A DNA stretch of 64,000 nt from Pseudosulfitobacter pseudonitzschiae (GCF_002222635.1 NZ_CP022415.1:1054001-1118000); one strand, 5' to 3'. Shown: positions 37,562 to 46,985, numbered from the stretch's first letter. Notes: generated by a model not told the origin, from the sequence alone. Program-made: numbers and translations.

Positions 37562-37948
37562 TTAGCCGGTGGAGTTTTTCATCGCGGTCGGGGCGCCGGT
37601 GGCCATATCCGTTCCGGTGTATTCCAAACCGGCCTCTTTCCATGCGCCAAACCCGCCCTTCATATGGGCAACACGCTCAAAACCGCTTTCAAGGCATTGA
37701 TTGGCCACTTTGCCGGACCTGACGCCCGAACCGCAGTGAAACACGATCTGTTTGGTGGATTGGCCGGGCATATGTTCGGGTTTGAACGCCTGCATTGGGG
37801 CCAACAGAGCACCGTCGATCCGTTCAAAGTTGAATTCTTGCGGGGTGCGCACGTCGATCAGGATGATTTCGCTGCGGTCAAACGCGGCTTTCACCTCTTC
37901 GGGCGTCCAGTGTTCAAGAACGCCGTGGTCTGTTGTTTCGGATTCCAT
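37562..37948 (-). CDS. Rhodanese-like sulfurtransferase
   Basis: This encodes a 128-residue single-domain rhodanese. The active-site loop HCGSGVRS carries Cys72, which would accept a persulfide sulfur, and the LIDVRTPQEFNFERIDGAL block is typical. The ATG at 37948 is preferred over a GTG one codon earlier because AAGGAG lies six bases before it. It sits 10 bases downstream of the metallo-hydrolase gene on the same strand; the pair resembles hydrogen sulfide/persulfide detoxification operons of alphaproteobacteria. Confidence 0.88.
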   Translation of the reverse strand: MESETTDHGVLEHWTPEEVKAAFDRSEIILIDVRTPQEFNFERIDGALLAPMQAFKPEHMPGQSTKQIVFHCGSGVRSGKVANQCLESGFERVAHMKGGFGAWKEAGLEYTGTDMATGAPTAMKNSTG

Positions 37949-37958
37949 CACTTGCTCC

Positions 37959-38858
37959 TTAAAATGTGTTCATTGGAATTTTCAGATAGTGCCTTCCGTC
38001 GTCTTCCGGATCAGGAAGACGGCCCGCCCGCAGGTTCATCTGCAAGACGTGCAGCATCCGGTCGGGCAGGGCGAGGGTCTTGTCGCGGGCCTCGCGCTGT
38101 TTGACAAATGCCTGCTTGGAGGTGCCGCCGCCAATGTGGGCGTTGTGTCTGCGCTGCTCCAGAACCGTCGATTCCCACGCGGGGCCAGGCCGGTTGTCGG
38201 TGCCGTAATCGTGGCCGATGAACAAACGCGTATGGTCCGGCAGTTGCAGGATGGTTTGCAGGCTGTCGTAAAGCGTCGCGGCGGACCCTCCGGGAAAGTC
38301 GGCGCGCGATGTGCCCACGTCGGGCTGCATGAATGTGTCATGCACAAAGGCCGCGTCGGTGCCGACCACATATGAAATCGACCCCAGCGTGTGGCCCGGC
38401 GACAGGATCACCCGCACGGGCAGGTCGCCGATCTCGAACTGGTCTGCGTTTTGGAACAGGTGGTCAAAATCTGCACGGGGGTCAAAGGCATCCGGCATGT
38501 TGTAATGACCGCGCCAGAGCTCGGCAATTTCGATGACTTTCTCGCCGATGGCGTTGGGCTTGTTCAAACGCTCTTTGAGCAGGGACGAGGCCATAAGGTG
38601 ATCGGCATGTGGGTGGGTGTCCAGAATCCACTCGATCTCAAGCTCTTCGTGTTCTGCAAAGCGCAGAATGGCGTCAACGCTGTCGGGATCGGTGGACGCG
38701 CTTTGCGGGCGAAAGCCCAGTACGATGTCGATCAGCGCAGCTTTGCGGGTGGACGGGTCCGAGACAAGGTATTGGATGCTGCCGGTGGCATCGTCGTAAA
38801 ACCCGGTAACATCTGGCGAACCTGCGCCGGAAGATGCGCTTGTACGTGCGAATTTCAT
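37959..38858 (-). CDS. Metallo-beta-lactamase fold hydrolase (ETHE1/Blh-like persulfide dioxygenase type)
   Basis: This encodes a 299-residue MBL-fold protein with the metal motif HPHADH (His82, His84, Asp86, His87) and further ligands in SPGHTLGS and FIGHDYG. The short motif set and the FYDDATGSIQYLVSDPSTRKAALID N-terminus match the Blh/ETHE1-like group, whose members oxidise persulfides. The start at 38858 has AGGAGGG upstream and is preferred over a longer form. The following rhodanese gene on the same strand supports a role in sulfide detoxification (inference). Confidence 0.85.
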   Translation of the reverse strand: MKFARTSASSGAGSPDVTGFYDDATGSIQYLVSDPSTRKAALIDIVLGFRPQSASTDPDSVDAILRFAEHEELEIEWILDTHPHADHLMASSLLKERLNKPNAIGEKVIEIAELWRGHYNMPDAFDPRADFDHLFQNADQFEIGDLPVRVILSPGHTLGSISYVVGTDAAFVHDTFMQPDVGTSRADFPGGSAATLYDSLQTILQLPDHTRLFIGHDYGTDNRPGPAWESTVLEQRRHNAHIGGGTSKQAFVKQREARDKTLALPDRMLHVLQMNLRAGRLPDPEDDGRHYLKIPMNTF

Positions 38859-39036
38859 GGGTCTTGCCCTCCTGATCAACCCAACAGACGGGTTTCATCA
38901 AAAGTTCCACTGTGCGGAGGGTATTGGCAGAGGCAGGCGCGAGAGACAGAGGTATCGAAGCCTGTGCCTGACCCCACCGGATGCCCAAGAGGGCCAGCGC
39001 GACAGACCTGTTTCGGGCCCGCCGCGCACTGTTGGT

Positions 39037-40341
39037 CTAGTCGCCGAACACGCGGGCAAAGATCGTGTCGACGTGTTTGGTGTGGTAATCCATGTCGAAT
39101 TTCTCGTTGATCGCGTCCTTGCCCAATGCGGCAACAACATCGTCGTCAGCCAGCAGTTGCTCGCGGAAATCAACGCGGTCTTCCCAGACCTTCAGCGCAT
39201 TGCGCTGCACCATCGCATAGGCGTCCTCGCGGCTGACGCCGGCCTGCGTCAGGGCCAACAGCACCCGCTGGCTCATCACCAGACCGGGGAATTTGTTCAT
39301 GTTGTCCAGCATGTTCTGCGGGAAGACCAGCATCTTGTCGATCACGCCCGTCAGCCGCGCCAGTGCAAAGTCCAGCGTGATGGTGGTGTCGGGGCCGATG
39401 GTCCGTTCTACCGAGCTGTGCGAGATGTCGCGTTCGTGCCACAGGGCCACGTTTTCCATCGCCGGGATCACTGACATACGCACCAGCCGGGCAAGACCGG
39501 TCAGGTTTTCGGTCAGAACAGGGTTTTTCTTGTGCGGCATCGCGGACGAGCCCTTTTGACCCATCGAGAAGAACTCCGCACCTTCAAGCACTTCGGTGCG
39601 CTGCATGTGGCGGATTTCGATGGCGACGTTTTCGATCGACGAGGCGATGACGCCCAGAACGGCAAAGAACATCGCGTGACGGTCGCGGGGGATCACCTGC
39701 GTGCTGATCGGCTCGGGTGTCAGGCCCAACTTGGCGCAAACGTGGGCTTCGACCGCAGGATCGACGTTGGCAAAGGTGCCGACAGCACCGGAAATCGCAC
39801 CTGTGGCAATCTCTGCACGCGCGGCCTTCAGGCGGTCGCGGTTGCGGTCCATCTCGGCGTAGAAACGGGCAAAGGTCAGGCCCATGGTTGTAGGCTCTGC
39901 GTGGATGCCGTGGCTGCGCCCGACGCGGACGGTGTTTTTATGTTCCATCGCGCGTTTTTTCAGCGCCGCCAGCAGCGCGTCCAGATCGGCCAGCAGAATG
40001 TCGGCGGCGCGCACAAGCTGCACGTTCAGGCAGGTGTCCAGAACATCGGACGATGTCATGCCCTGATGGACAAATCGGGCCTCGTCGCTGCCGACGTGTT
40101 CGGCCAGATGCGTCAGAAAGGCGATGACGTCATGTTTGGTCACGGCTTCGATCTCGTCGATGCGGGCCACGTCGAATTCGACGTCCTTGGCCTTCCACAC
40201 GGCATCGGCGTTTTCGCGCGGGATAACACCCAGATCGGCCATCGCATCACAGGCGTGGGCTTCGATTTCGTACCAGATCTTGAATTTTGTAGCTGGCTCC
40301 CAGATCGCAACCATATCTGGACGGGAATAGCGGGGGATCAT
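39037..40341 (-). CDS. purB: Adenylosuccinate lyase
   Basis: This encodes a 434-residue fumarase/aspartase superfamily enzyme that acts twice in purine synthesis, releasing fumarate from SAICAR and from adenylosuccinate. The N-terminal MIPRYSRPDMVAIW and the signature GSSAMPHKKNP are diagnostic, and the catalytic His/Ser region (TSSDVLDT, RSHGIHAEPTT) is intact. AAAAGG lies upstream of the ATG. No terminator is apparent at its 3' end. Confidence 0.98.
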   Translation of the reverse strand: MIPRYSRPDMVAIWEPATKFKIWYEIEAHACDAMADLGVIPRENADAVWKAKDVEFDVARIDEIEAVTKHDVIAFLTHLAEHVGSDEARFVHQGMTSSDVLDTCLNVQLVRAADILLADLDALLAALKKRAMEHKNTVRVGRSHGIHAEPTTMGLTFARFYAEMDRNRDRLKAARAEIATGAISGAVGTFANVDPAVEAHVCAKLGLTPEPISTQVIPRDRHAMFFAVLGVIASSIENVAIEIRHMQRTEVLEGAEFFSMGQKGSSAMPHKKNPVLTENLTGLARLVRMSVIPAMENVALWHERDISHSSVERTIGPDTTITLDFALARLTGVIDKMLVFPQNMLDNMNKFPGLVMSQRVLLALTQAGVSREDAYAMVQRNALKVWEDRVDFREQLLADDDVVAALGKDAINEKFDMDYHTKHVDTIFARVFGD

Positions 40342-40431
40342 GGGCGCACCTTTTCATGGCTGTTCAGCAGTTGCTGCGGCTCATAAACTGCGGCGCGCGG
40401 CACCACAACCTTTGGAGTGACAATACCTGCT

Positions 40432-40845
40432 ATGACCCTCTCACAGTGCGCCCGTTCCCTGAGTGATTTTGCTGGCCTGTGGCGGCTGGAGCGCGAGATT
40501 GTGCATGACGATGGCACATTGGCGCAGTTTTCGGGCACGGCACAGTGGATGCCCGAGGGCGACAGGCTGCGCTGCGTCGAGGCTGGCACAATGCGCATCG
40601 GCAGCAGTCCACCGATGTCAGGGCAGCGCGTGTATTTTTGGGACGCCGACCTTTGGGTTTACTTTGACGACGGGCGACCGTTTCACCGCGTACCACCCAC
40701 GGGCGGTGACACGGGCCACTGGTGCGATCCCGACCAATATGACGGCAATTATGACTTTAGCCAGTGGCCCGCCTTCACTGTGACATGGTCGGTGCGCGGT
40801 CCGCGCAAGGCTTACCGGATGGTCAGCCGCTACAGCCTTGCGTGA
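40432..40845 (+). CDS. DUF6314 family protein
   Basis: This encodes a 137-residue soluble protein whose sequence (LSDFAGLWRLEREIVHDDGT, then a beta-rich barrel with WVYFDDGRPFHRV) matches DUF6314, a family common in Rhodobacteraceae and probably a lipocalin-like barrel. The ATG at 40432 is preferred because it starts directly before the conserved core; a GTG at 40417 is also in frame. It is read divergently from purB. Function unknown. Confidence 0.78.
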   Translation: MTLSQCARSLSDFAGLWRLEREIVHDDGTLAQFSGTAQWMPEGDRLRCVEAGTMRIGSSPPMSGQRVYFWDADLWVYFDDGRPFHRVPPTGGDTGHWCDPDQYDGNYDFSQWPAFTVTWSVRGPRKAYRMVSRYSLA

Positions 40846-40938
40846 GTCCTCCGGTTCAGGCGGAAATTCGCGCTTGCGGAAACCTTGGCGGCTTGGCACC
40901 ATTGGCGGGACGATTTTAGCAACAAACGGAGCTGCTAG

Positions 40939-41538
40939 GTGGAAAATACAATCCAAAACAGAGTGCTGAGCGATCTTCTTAGTTCAGAGAATAAACTGAC
41001 ACAGGGCGCACGTCAGGTGATGATGGTGGCCGCAGGTATTCTGTTGCTTGCAGTTGCAGCAAAAATCAAAGTTCCTATGTGGCCGGTTCCGATCACAATG
41101 GGCACATTTGCAGTGCTGACCATAGGTGCGGCATATGGTGCGCGTCTGGGTCTGGTGACGATCCTTGGCTATATGTTGCTGGGCGCTTTGGGCATGGATG
41201 TGTTCGCAGGCTCTTCTGCCGAAGCAACTGGCCTGACCTATATGATGGGCGGCACGGGCGGCTATCTGGTGGGCTATGTTCTGGCAACTGTGATTCTGGG
41301 CTTGCTGGCACAACGCGGCTGGGACCGGTCAATTGGCTGGATGGCGCTGGCAATGCTGATCGGGAACGTGGCGATTTACCTGCCCGGTCTGGCGTGGCTG
41401 GGTCAGCTTTACGGTTGGGACCAACCGATCCTGCAATGGGGTCTGACACCGTTTCTGGTGGGTGATGCGATCAAACTTGCACTGGCCGCTGTGATGCTGC
41501 CCGCCGTATGGAAGCTGGTTGACCGCGCACGCGGCTGA
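40939..41538 (+). CDS. bioY: Biotin transporter substrate-binding subunit BioY
   Basis: This encodes a 199-residue membrane protein with six helices, the biotin-specific S component of energy-coupling factor transporters. The VPMWPVPITMGTFAVL loop, the ligand-contacting TGLTYMMGGTGGYLVGYV segment and C-terminal GDAIKLALAAVMLPAVWK are typical. The GTG at 40939 is chosen because GGAG lies about 8 bases upstream and the N-terminus fits. No bioMN genes lie next to it, so it either uses a shared energising module or works alone. A terminator follows. Confidence 0.95.
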   Translation: MENTIQNRVLSDLLSSENKLTQGARQVMMVAAGILLLAVAAKIKVPMWPVPITMGTFAVLTIGAAYGARLGLVTILGYMLLGALGMDVFAGSSAEATGLTYMMGGTGGYLVGYVLATVILGLLAQRGWDRSIGWMALAMLIGNVAIYLPGLAWLGQLYGWDQPILQWGLTPFLVGDAIKLALAAVMLPAVWKLVDRARG

Positions 41539-41562
41539 TCTGCACCCGTTATATTTCACGAG

Positions 41563-41593
41563 AGGCGCGGACCGCAGGGTGCGCGCCTTTTTT
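41563..41593 (+). terminator. Rho-independent terminator after bioY
   Basis: A 7-bp stem AGGCGCG/CGCGCCT with a 12-nt loop is followed by six Ts, 25 bp after the bioY stop. Confidence 0.85.
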
Positions 41594-41654
41594 GTATCTT
41601 GTTGGTGTGGTTGCCTGTCTTGCCTTGGTCCGGCGCTGCGGTTAGCCATAAGCG

Positions 41655-42386
41655 ATGACGATTTTACACCGCTCTATTCCCTATGATGTCACGCCCCGTG
41701 CCTTGCCCGGTATCCAGCCGGTCAAGGAGCCGTGGCTGCGTGTGGACGAAGCATATGCGGGACAGATGGCCCGCCGCATCACTCTGCTCGAGACCAAAGC
41801 CGCCGATGTGCTCTATCTTGAACCGCCGGCCTGCCCCGCGGCAGAAGAGTTGTTGGATATGGTACTGGGCCTGTTGCCGGATCTTGGTTTTGCCCACGAT
41901 GGCGATACGGTCACATGCCCCGACGGGCGGCGTGTAACGGTGGACCGCAGCGACCCGATGGCAACGCTGGGCCGTCTGGTACAATGCGATTTTGTGCTGC
42001 TGGACAAACGCGGTGACGAACACGTGCTGACGGGGGCAGTGCTGTGCTTTCCGGCCAGTTGGCGGCTGGACGAAAAGGCGGGGCGGCCGATGGTGGCGAT
42101 CCACACGCCGGTGGCATCCTATGACGACAATATCGCCAAGCGGGTTCAGCGGCTGTTTGACGGCATCCAGCCCGACCGCCCGCTGTGGCGCTTTAACGGG
42201 TTGTGGTACGTTGACCCCGAATTGCATCAACCGCGCAGTGCGACCGAACCGCGCCGCCAGCGCGACGGCGCGGAGTACTTCCGGTCGGAGCGGCAAACGC
42301 TGATCCGTCTGCCAAAGTCACGCACGGTGGTTTTTGCGATCCACACCTATTTGGTACGGGCGCAGGACGTGCCCAAGGGCAGTTAA
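41655..42386 (+). CDS. Heme-dependent oxidative N-demethylase family protein (DUF3445)
   Basis: This encodes a 243-residue protein of the DUF3445 family, some members of which bind heme and oxidatively demethylate amines (HODM). The family features are the N-terminal PYDVTPRALPGIQPV stretch, the EPPACPAAEELLDMVL block, LCFPASWRLDEKAGRPM and the C-terminal RSERQTLIRLPKS segment. The substrate here is not known; a role in methylated amine use would fit a marine alphaproteobacterium but is inference. Its TAA interlocks with the neighbour's stop within TTAA at 42383-42386. Confidence 0.85.
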   Translation: MTILHRSIPYDVTPRALPGIQPVKEPWLRVDEAYAGQMARRITLLETKAADVLYLEPPACPAAEELLDMVLGLLPDLGFAHDGDTVTCPDGRRVTVDRSDPMATLGRLVQCDFVLLDKRGDEHVLTGAVLCFPASWRLDEKAGRPMVAIHTPVASYDDNIAKRVQRLFDGIQPDRPLWRFNGLWYVDPELHQPRSATEPRRQRDGAEYFRSERQTLIRLPKSRTVVFAIHTYLVRAQDVPKGS

Positions 42387-42814
42387 CCCATGTCGATAAC
42401 CATCTGCGGCTGACCGTTCGAGGTTTTGCGCGGACTGGCGCCGCTGGCATCCACGGTGCAATTCAGCTGTTGCCGAAAGTTGCTGAACAGCGCCGACGTT
42501 ACCACATCCACGGGGCGGTCAAAGCGCAGGGTCAGTTGCCAGTGCCCCTGCGCGAGCATCCGCGCTGCCTTGACCTGCCCGGTAAAGTAATGCCCAAGAT
42601 AACGGCCAGTGACAGCCATACCCGGGGTAAAGCCTGCAGGCGCGTCATTGCCCAGCCGCGCCGACAACGTGTTCCAGTCACGCGCGCCCCATTGGTGGGC
42701 AAGCGTTTCCAGTGCGCGGGCGTGGGAGATCGGCGTGCCTTGGGCCGCCAGATCGGCGCGCAGCCGTTTGGCCTGTGCCTTCAGCACGTCGCGTGAGGGA
42801 AGGTGATTTTCCAT
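42383..42814 (-). CDS. Glyoxalase superfamily-related protein
   Basis: This encodes a 143-residue protein whose N-terminal half (LKAQAKRLRADLAAQGTPISHARALETLAHQWGARDWNTL) is the helical glyoxalase-related domain (PF20066 type) and whose C-terminal half is beta-rich. The C-terminal half has no visible catalytic residues. It converges with the N-demethylase gene. A function cannot be assigned; related proteins are annotated only by domain. Confidence 0.7.
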   Translation of the reverse strand: MENHLPSRDVLKAQAKRLRADLAAQGTPISHARALETLAHQWGARDWNTLSARLGNDAPAGFTPGMAVTGRYLGHYFTGQVKAARMLAQGHWQLTLRFDRPVDVVTSALFSNFRQQLNCTVDASGASPRKTSNGQPQMVIDMG

Positions 42815-43037
42815 GTCTTCAATCCTGTCAGGATCGCAAATGGGGGCCGGGTGCCTGCGTTGCCGGTGTCCGGTGCGATCACAAAGGGGATCAGACGTGA
42901 CTGTTCAGCCAAGACTTCACCTCATGCAGGCGGCAGGGGTCTTGGACCCTTGCCACTGCATATGGGGCAAGTGCGGGTTTGGTTCAAGAACAGATGCGGC
43001 GGGACAAGTGCCCGCGCGCACCTGCGACATGGATACA
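42815..43037. other. Intergenic region, no gene supported
   Basis: This 223-bp stretch separates the start of the glyoxalase-related gene from the end of the transglycosylase gene. A frame is open on the plus strand from 42813, but its composition is unlike neighbours and it overlaps the transglycosylase, so I do not call it. Confidence 0.5.
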
Positions 43038-43850
43038 TCAGCCGTCGATGCGCGCACCCATGATCGCGATGGCCTGCTGATAGACGGTTGCCGCGTTCCA
43101 CTGTTTGATCACGGCAAAGTTGGGCTGGCCTTCCTGATAACCTTTGCCGGGTTGCCAGCCTTTGGCGCGCAGGAAGTTCGCGGTCGAGGCCAGCGCGTCG
43201 GTCTGGTTGTAGAAATCAACCCGCCCGTCGCCATTGGCATCCACACCATATTTTAACGCATTGCCGGGCAGAAATTGTGTGTGCCCTAACTCGCCGTGTT
43301 TGGCACCTTTGGTGGAGGCGGTGATTGCACCACGATCCACCAGCATCAGCGCGCCGATGGCGTGCGGCTGGAAAAACGCCGAGCGGCGGCAGTCATAGGT
43401 CAGCGTGGTGATCGCAGACACCACCGAGCTGTTGCCCATAAATCCGCCAAAGGCGGTTTCCATGCCGTGAATGGCAATGATCACACCAGCTGGCACGCCA
43501 TACTGACGTTCGAGTGCTTGATAGAATGACGGGCTTTGGGCTTTGCGTTTGCGTCCCTGAGCCACGATTGTATCGGCACCACGCAGCTGCATGAATTTTG
43601 GCAGGGTGTATTTGAACGACTTCTGGTTGCGGTCCGCCGAGATGGTCGCCGAGGCATAGCGCGCCTGTGCCAGCGCCTGCAAGCCGCGTTCACCGACACC
43701 GGCGCGTTTGGCTTCGGCAGCGAATTCGCCTTTCCACGCTTCGAACCCCGACGCAGTGTTGCCGCAACTGGTGGCGTGGGCGGCAGGGATTGCGCAGAGG
43801 GCAGTGGCAAAAGAGAAGGCAAGGGATTGGGTAATGCTACGAAATGACAT
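43038..43850 (-). CDS. Lytic murein transglycosylase, MltB type
   Basis: This encodes a 270-residue exported enzyme that cuts peptidoglycan glycan strands. A signal peptide (about 1-26, ending AAHA) precedes a soluble-lytic-transglycosylase-like fold with the catalytic Glu131 in AIHGMETAFGG, a GHTQFLPGNALKYGVDANGDGRVDF segment typical of MltB, and a final Trp-rich segment. No peptidoglycan-binding domain follows at the C-terminus, so it is shorter than some relatives. The start at 43850 is chosen for the signal peptide; GGGAA lies upstream. Confidence 0.92.
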   Translation of the reverse strand: MSFRSITQSLAFSFATALCAIPAAHATSCGNTASGFEAWKGEFAAEAKRAGVGERGLQALAQARYASATISADRNQKSFKYTLPKFMQLRGADTIVAQGRKRKAQSPSFYQALERQYGVPAGVIIAIHGMETAFGGFMGNSSVVSAITTLTYDCRRSAFFQPHAIGALMLVDRGAITASTKGAKHGELGHTQFLPGNALKYGVDANGDGRVDFYNQTDALASTANFLRAKGWQPGKGYQEGQPNFAVIKQWNAATVYQQAIAIMGARIDG

Positions 43851-43933
43851 GAAAAAATTCCCGGTATCAACAACAGACACCGCAGTATTGCCGAATTCGC
43901 ATGTTTGCGTAAAGCGTTTGGTCGAAGTTGCGG

Positions 43934-45109
43934 TCAGGGCTGCGCGGTTCCTTGCACAGAACTTTGTTCGGGGTACGTGCCACCGGACAATGCAGACTGG
44001 TGCACCACCTCTGCCGACGGCAGAACACCTGTGACCTTCGCCGGAGCATGTGCTGCGAAGAACTGGTAATACAGCACCAGCAACAACGCAGGCAGAACCA
44101 CGCCGCGCACCAGCAACGAAAACGCCAGCTGCGCGGCACGGGATTTACGCGGGCGCGCTTCGGCATCCACCTTGTCCTGAATGTCGATGATCATTTTGTC
44201 GGGCCTGTGCGCAATCCCTTTCAGCCGCGCCACGCGGTCGCCAAAACCCGCGGCATCGGTGGCAAGGGCAACGCGCTCTTGCGGTGGTGTGGGGCCGACG
44301 TGGATGCGTCCGGGCCGGTCGGCAGAGGTGGGTTTTTCGTGACGCACATACAGCACCGTACCGTCCGTCAGTTCCAGACTGTCGCCATGCTCTAGCCGGA
44401 TGCGGCCTTCGTGGTGTTCATTCAGTATCGACACCAGTTGGCGGAAACCGGTGGCCTGATCGCGCGGCATCGGGTCCAGATACAGGGTTTTGCCCAGCAG
44501 ATGTTCCGAACAGGCGGCAACCATGCCCAGACGCGACGCGCCGTCCAGATCGGGGGGCGCAGGCAGGGGCAAGGGCTGTATCACCAGCGCAAAGGGCAGA
44601 TCCCGGTCTTTCCAGATTTCCATTTCAGAGGGGACAAAGACCATGTCCGACTGCAACCAATGCACCAGCGTCAGCGGCACCGTGTCGATCAGCGCGTCCA
44701 GCGCAGCCTTGAGCACCTGCAGGCGCAGCACCAAGGGCAGGGGGGCATTTGTCAGGTCATCCGGCGCGGGGCCGTGGCCCACGTCCAACGTGATATAGCG
44801 CGTATGCCCGTCGAACAGGCGGTCATAATCGGGGGTGCGCGCCTTGGCAAAGGGGCTGGCCAACGCGCCAGTGATGGTGGTGCGGGGCAGTTTGCGGCGG
44901 TGGGTGACAATCGACAGATGCACACGGGGGTGACTGAACAGCACATGCCCTTGGGGCTGGTCAGCGATTTCGGTCAGCGTCATGCCGGTGTCGCGGATGG
45001 CGGCATTCACACATACGCCCACTTCGGCAAAGTCGGGTCGCTGCGTCTGCACACCCAGCGCGTGGGCTGTTGCGGGCACATCGGTGTGCATGGGCAATGT
45101 ATCCGCCAT
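43934..45109 (-). CDS. Unrecognised protein with a C-terminal membrane anchor
   Basis: This encodes 391 residues that I do not recognise. There is no N-terminal signal. Residues 1-315 look soluble and mixed alpha/beta, with conserved-looking patches such as LFSHPRVHLSIVTHRR, TRYITLDVGHGP and GRIRLEHGDSLELTDGTVLYVRHEK. A basic stretch (RPRKSR) precedes one membrane helix at about 332-353 and a short polar C-terminus, so the main body should be cytoplasmic and tail-anchored. The ATG at 45109 has GGAGA just upstream and is preferred over a longer form. It is monocistronic, between the transglycosylase and the glnA terminator. Confidence 0.7.
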   Translation of the reverse strand: MADTLPMHTDVPATAHALGVQTQRPDFAEVGVCVNAAIRDTGMTLTEIADQPQGHVLFSHPRVHLSIVTHRRKLPRTTITGALASPFAKARTPDYDRLFDGHTRYITLDVGHGPAPDDLTNAPLPLVLRLQVLKAALDALIDTVPLTLVHWLQSDMVFVPSEMEIWKDRDLPFALVIQPLPLPAPPDLDGASRLGMVAACSEHLLGKTLYLDPMPRDQATGFRQLVSILNEHHEGRIRLEHGDSLELTDGTVLYVRHEKPTSADRPGRIHVGPTPPQERVALATDAAGFGDRVARLKGIAHRPDKMIIDIQDKVDAEARPRKSRAAQLAFSLLVRGVVLPALLLVLYYQFFAAHAPAKVTGVLPSAEVVHQSALSGGTYPEQSSVQGTAQP

Positions 45110-45222
45110 GGGATCTCCGCTGGGGCTGGGAATGCTTACCCGGCAATTTGCCACACAGAAGCGGCAATAATAGGGCAAAGCCATGCCGGTTTTTGGAATG
45201 TCCGGAAATGGATCGCGCAATA

Positions 45223-45237
45223 CACGACAGTGTCGTG
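45223..45237. promoter_or_regulatory. 15-bp palindrome, candidate operator
   Basis: CACGACAGTGTCGTG has perfect 7-bp arms around one central base. It lies 114-128 bp upstream of the ATG of the unrecognised minus-strand gene. No regulator is known from sequence. Confidence 0.35.
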
Positions 45238-45476
45238 GGCATGATCAAGGGGATGAATTTGCCACCCGTCAATAAAGCACCAAGGAGTAGATTCTTGCTG
45301 ATGTCGTCGCCACACCCCGTTCTGGTGGCCGTGAACATCTGACAAATCGCAGAACTGGCCTTGTGGGCGGGTCAGTTCGGAAGAGCGTTTCAGGAGACGA
45401 TTTGAGAAAGCGTGCCGCAGCCTGTCCGCGTGTCCATTCACATCCGTTCCTTGTGCAAACGCGGGCCGGTGCCATG

Positions 45477-45505
45477 AAAAAGGCGCCCGCAAAGGGGCGC
45501 CTTTT
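45477..45505 (-). terminator. Terminator after glnA
   Basis: The stem AAAAGGCGCCC/GGGCGCCTTTT with a short GCAAAG loop and T-runs on both strands lies 44 bp past the glnA stop. Confidence 0.9.
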
Positions 45506-45548
45506 CCGATGTGTCTGGACCGGATGCGGGACCAAGCCCGCAGCCCGA

Positions 45549-46952
45549 TCAGCAGGAGTAGTACATCGCGAACTCGACCGGGTGGGGCGTGTGTTCGTAA
45601 CGGTGTACTTCTTCCATTTTCAGATCGACATAGCCTGCGATCTGATCGCGGGTGAACACGTCACCTGCCAGCAGGAAGTCCATGTCTTTTTCCAGCTCTT
45701 CCAGAGCTTCGCGCAGCGAACCGCAAACCGTGGGGATACCGGCCAGCTCTTCTGCGGGCAGGTCATACAGGTTTTTGTCCATCGCTTCACCCGGATCAAT
45801 CTTGTTCTGGATGCCGTCAAGGCCCGCCATCAGCAGCGCCGCAAAGCACAGATAGGGGTTCGCCGAAGGATCGGGGAAACGGGCTTCGACGCGCTTGGCT
45901 TTGGGGCTTTCTGTCCACGGAATACGGACACAACCCGAACGGTTGCGGGCCGAATAGGCGCGCAGAACGGGGGCTTCAAAGCCGGGGATCAGACGCTTGT
46001 AGCTGTTGGTGCCGGGGTTGGTGAAGGCGTTCAACGCTTTGGCGTGGGACAGGATGCCGCCGATGAAATACAGCGCTTCCTGGCTGAGGTCGGCGTATTT
46101 GTCGCCTGCGAACAGAGGCTTGCCGTCTTTCCAGATCGACATGTTCACGTGCATGCCGGTGCCGTTGTCGCCCGCGATGGGTTTGGGCATAAAGGTTGCC
46201 GATTTGCCATAGGCGTGGGCCACGTTGTGGATTACGTATTTGTATTTCTGCAGCTCGTCGGCCTGTTTTGTCAGGCTGTCAAAGATCAGACCCAGCTCGT
46301 GTTGGCACGACGCTACTTCGTGGTGGTGCTTGTCGACCTTCATGCCCAGACGTTTCATTGTCGACAGCATTTCCGAACGCAGGTCTTGGGCCTCGTCGAT
46401 GGGGTTTACAGGGAAATAGCCGCCCTTGACGCCCGGACGGTGACCCATGTTGCCCATCTCGTATTCGGTGTCTGTGTTCCATGCCGCGTCGGATGCGTCC
46501 ACTTGGTAAGACACTTTGTTCATCGAAACTTGGTAACGGACGTCGTCGAACAGGAAAAATTCGGCTTCGGGGCCCATATAGGCCACATCGCCAATGCCCG
46601 AGGATTTCAGGTAAGCTTCGGCTTTTTGTGCAGTGCCGCGCGGGTCGCGCTCATAGGCTTCGCCGGTGTCGGGTTCGACAACCGAGCAATGCACGCAGAT
46701 CGTTTTTTCTGCATAGAAGGGATCGACATATGCGCTGTCCAGATCGATCATCAGCTTCATGTCCGATGCTTCGATCGATTTCCAGCCTTCGATGGACGAC
46801 CCGTCGAACATAAAGCCTTCTTCGAGGAAATCCTCGTCAACCTGATCGGCAATCAGGGTCACGTGCTGCAGTTTGCCACGCGGGTCGGTAAAACGGACGT
46901 CGACGTATTCAGCGCCTTCATCCTTCATCATGTCGAGAACTTTGTTTCCCAT
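45549..46952 (-). CDS. glnA: Glutamine synthetase type I
   Basis: This encodes a 467-residue enzyme that assembles glutamate, ammonia and ATP into glutamine and forms a dodecamer. The [12 protein letters not shown] and PNPSANPYL-like ([12 protein letters not shown]) segments are visible, and Tyr396 in KNLYDLP is the adenylylation site, so activity is probably controlled by GlnE. AAGGA lies upstream of the ATG. The 33-bp gap after glnB and shared direction indicate a glnB-glnA operon, ending in a strong terminator. Confidence 0.98.
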   Translation of the reverse strand: MGNKVLDMMKDEGAEYVDVRFTDPRGKLQHVTLIADQVDEDFLEEGFMFDGSSIEGWKSIEASDMKLMIDLDSAYVDPFYAEKTICVHCSVVEPDTGEAYERDPRGTAQKAEAYLKSSGIGDVAYMGPEAEFFLFDDVRYQVSMNKVSYQVDASDAAWNTDTEYEMGNMGHRPGVKGGYFPVNPIDEAQDLRSEMLSTMKRLGMKVDKHHHEVASCQHELGLIFDSLTKQADELQKYKYVIHNVAHAYGKSATFMPKPIAGDNGTGMHVNMSIWKDGKPLFAGDKYADLSQEALYFIGGILSHAKALNAFTNPGTNSYKRLIPGFEAPVLRAYSARNRSGCVRIPWTESPKAKRVEARFPDPSANPYLCFAALLMAGLDGIQNKIDPGEAMDKNLYDLPAEELAGIPTVCGSLREALEELEKDMDFLLAGDVFTRDQIAGYVDLKMEEVHRYEHTPHPVEFAMYYSC

Positions 46953-46985
46953 GTGTGTCTGTCCTTCTTGTGCAGATTTGTACGT

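Larger units (their letters stand above)
45110..45548. other. 439-bp intergenic region before glnA
   Basis: This gap holds the promoter side of the unrecognised gene, a 15-bp palindrome at 45223-45237 and the glnA terminator at 45477-45505. A 33-codon frame at 45241-45342 exists but has no ribosome-binding site or recognisable product, so it is not called. Nothing else convincing was seen. Confidence 0.5.

Noticed and set aside
42813-43256. 147-codon plus-strand frame between the glyoxalase-like gene and the transglycosylase
   Set aside because: Overlaps the transglycosylase and has no recognisable features.
45241-45342. 33-codon plus-strand frame in the gap upstream of glnA's terminator
   Set aside because: No ribosome-binding site, no membrane or signal character, no conserved look.
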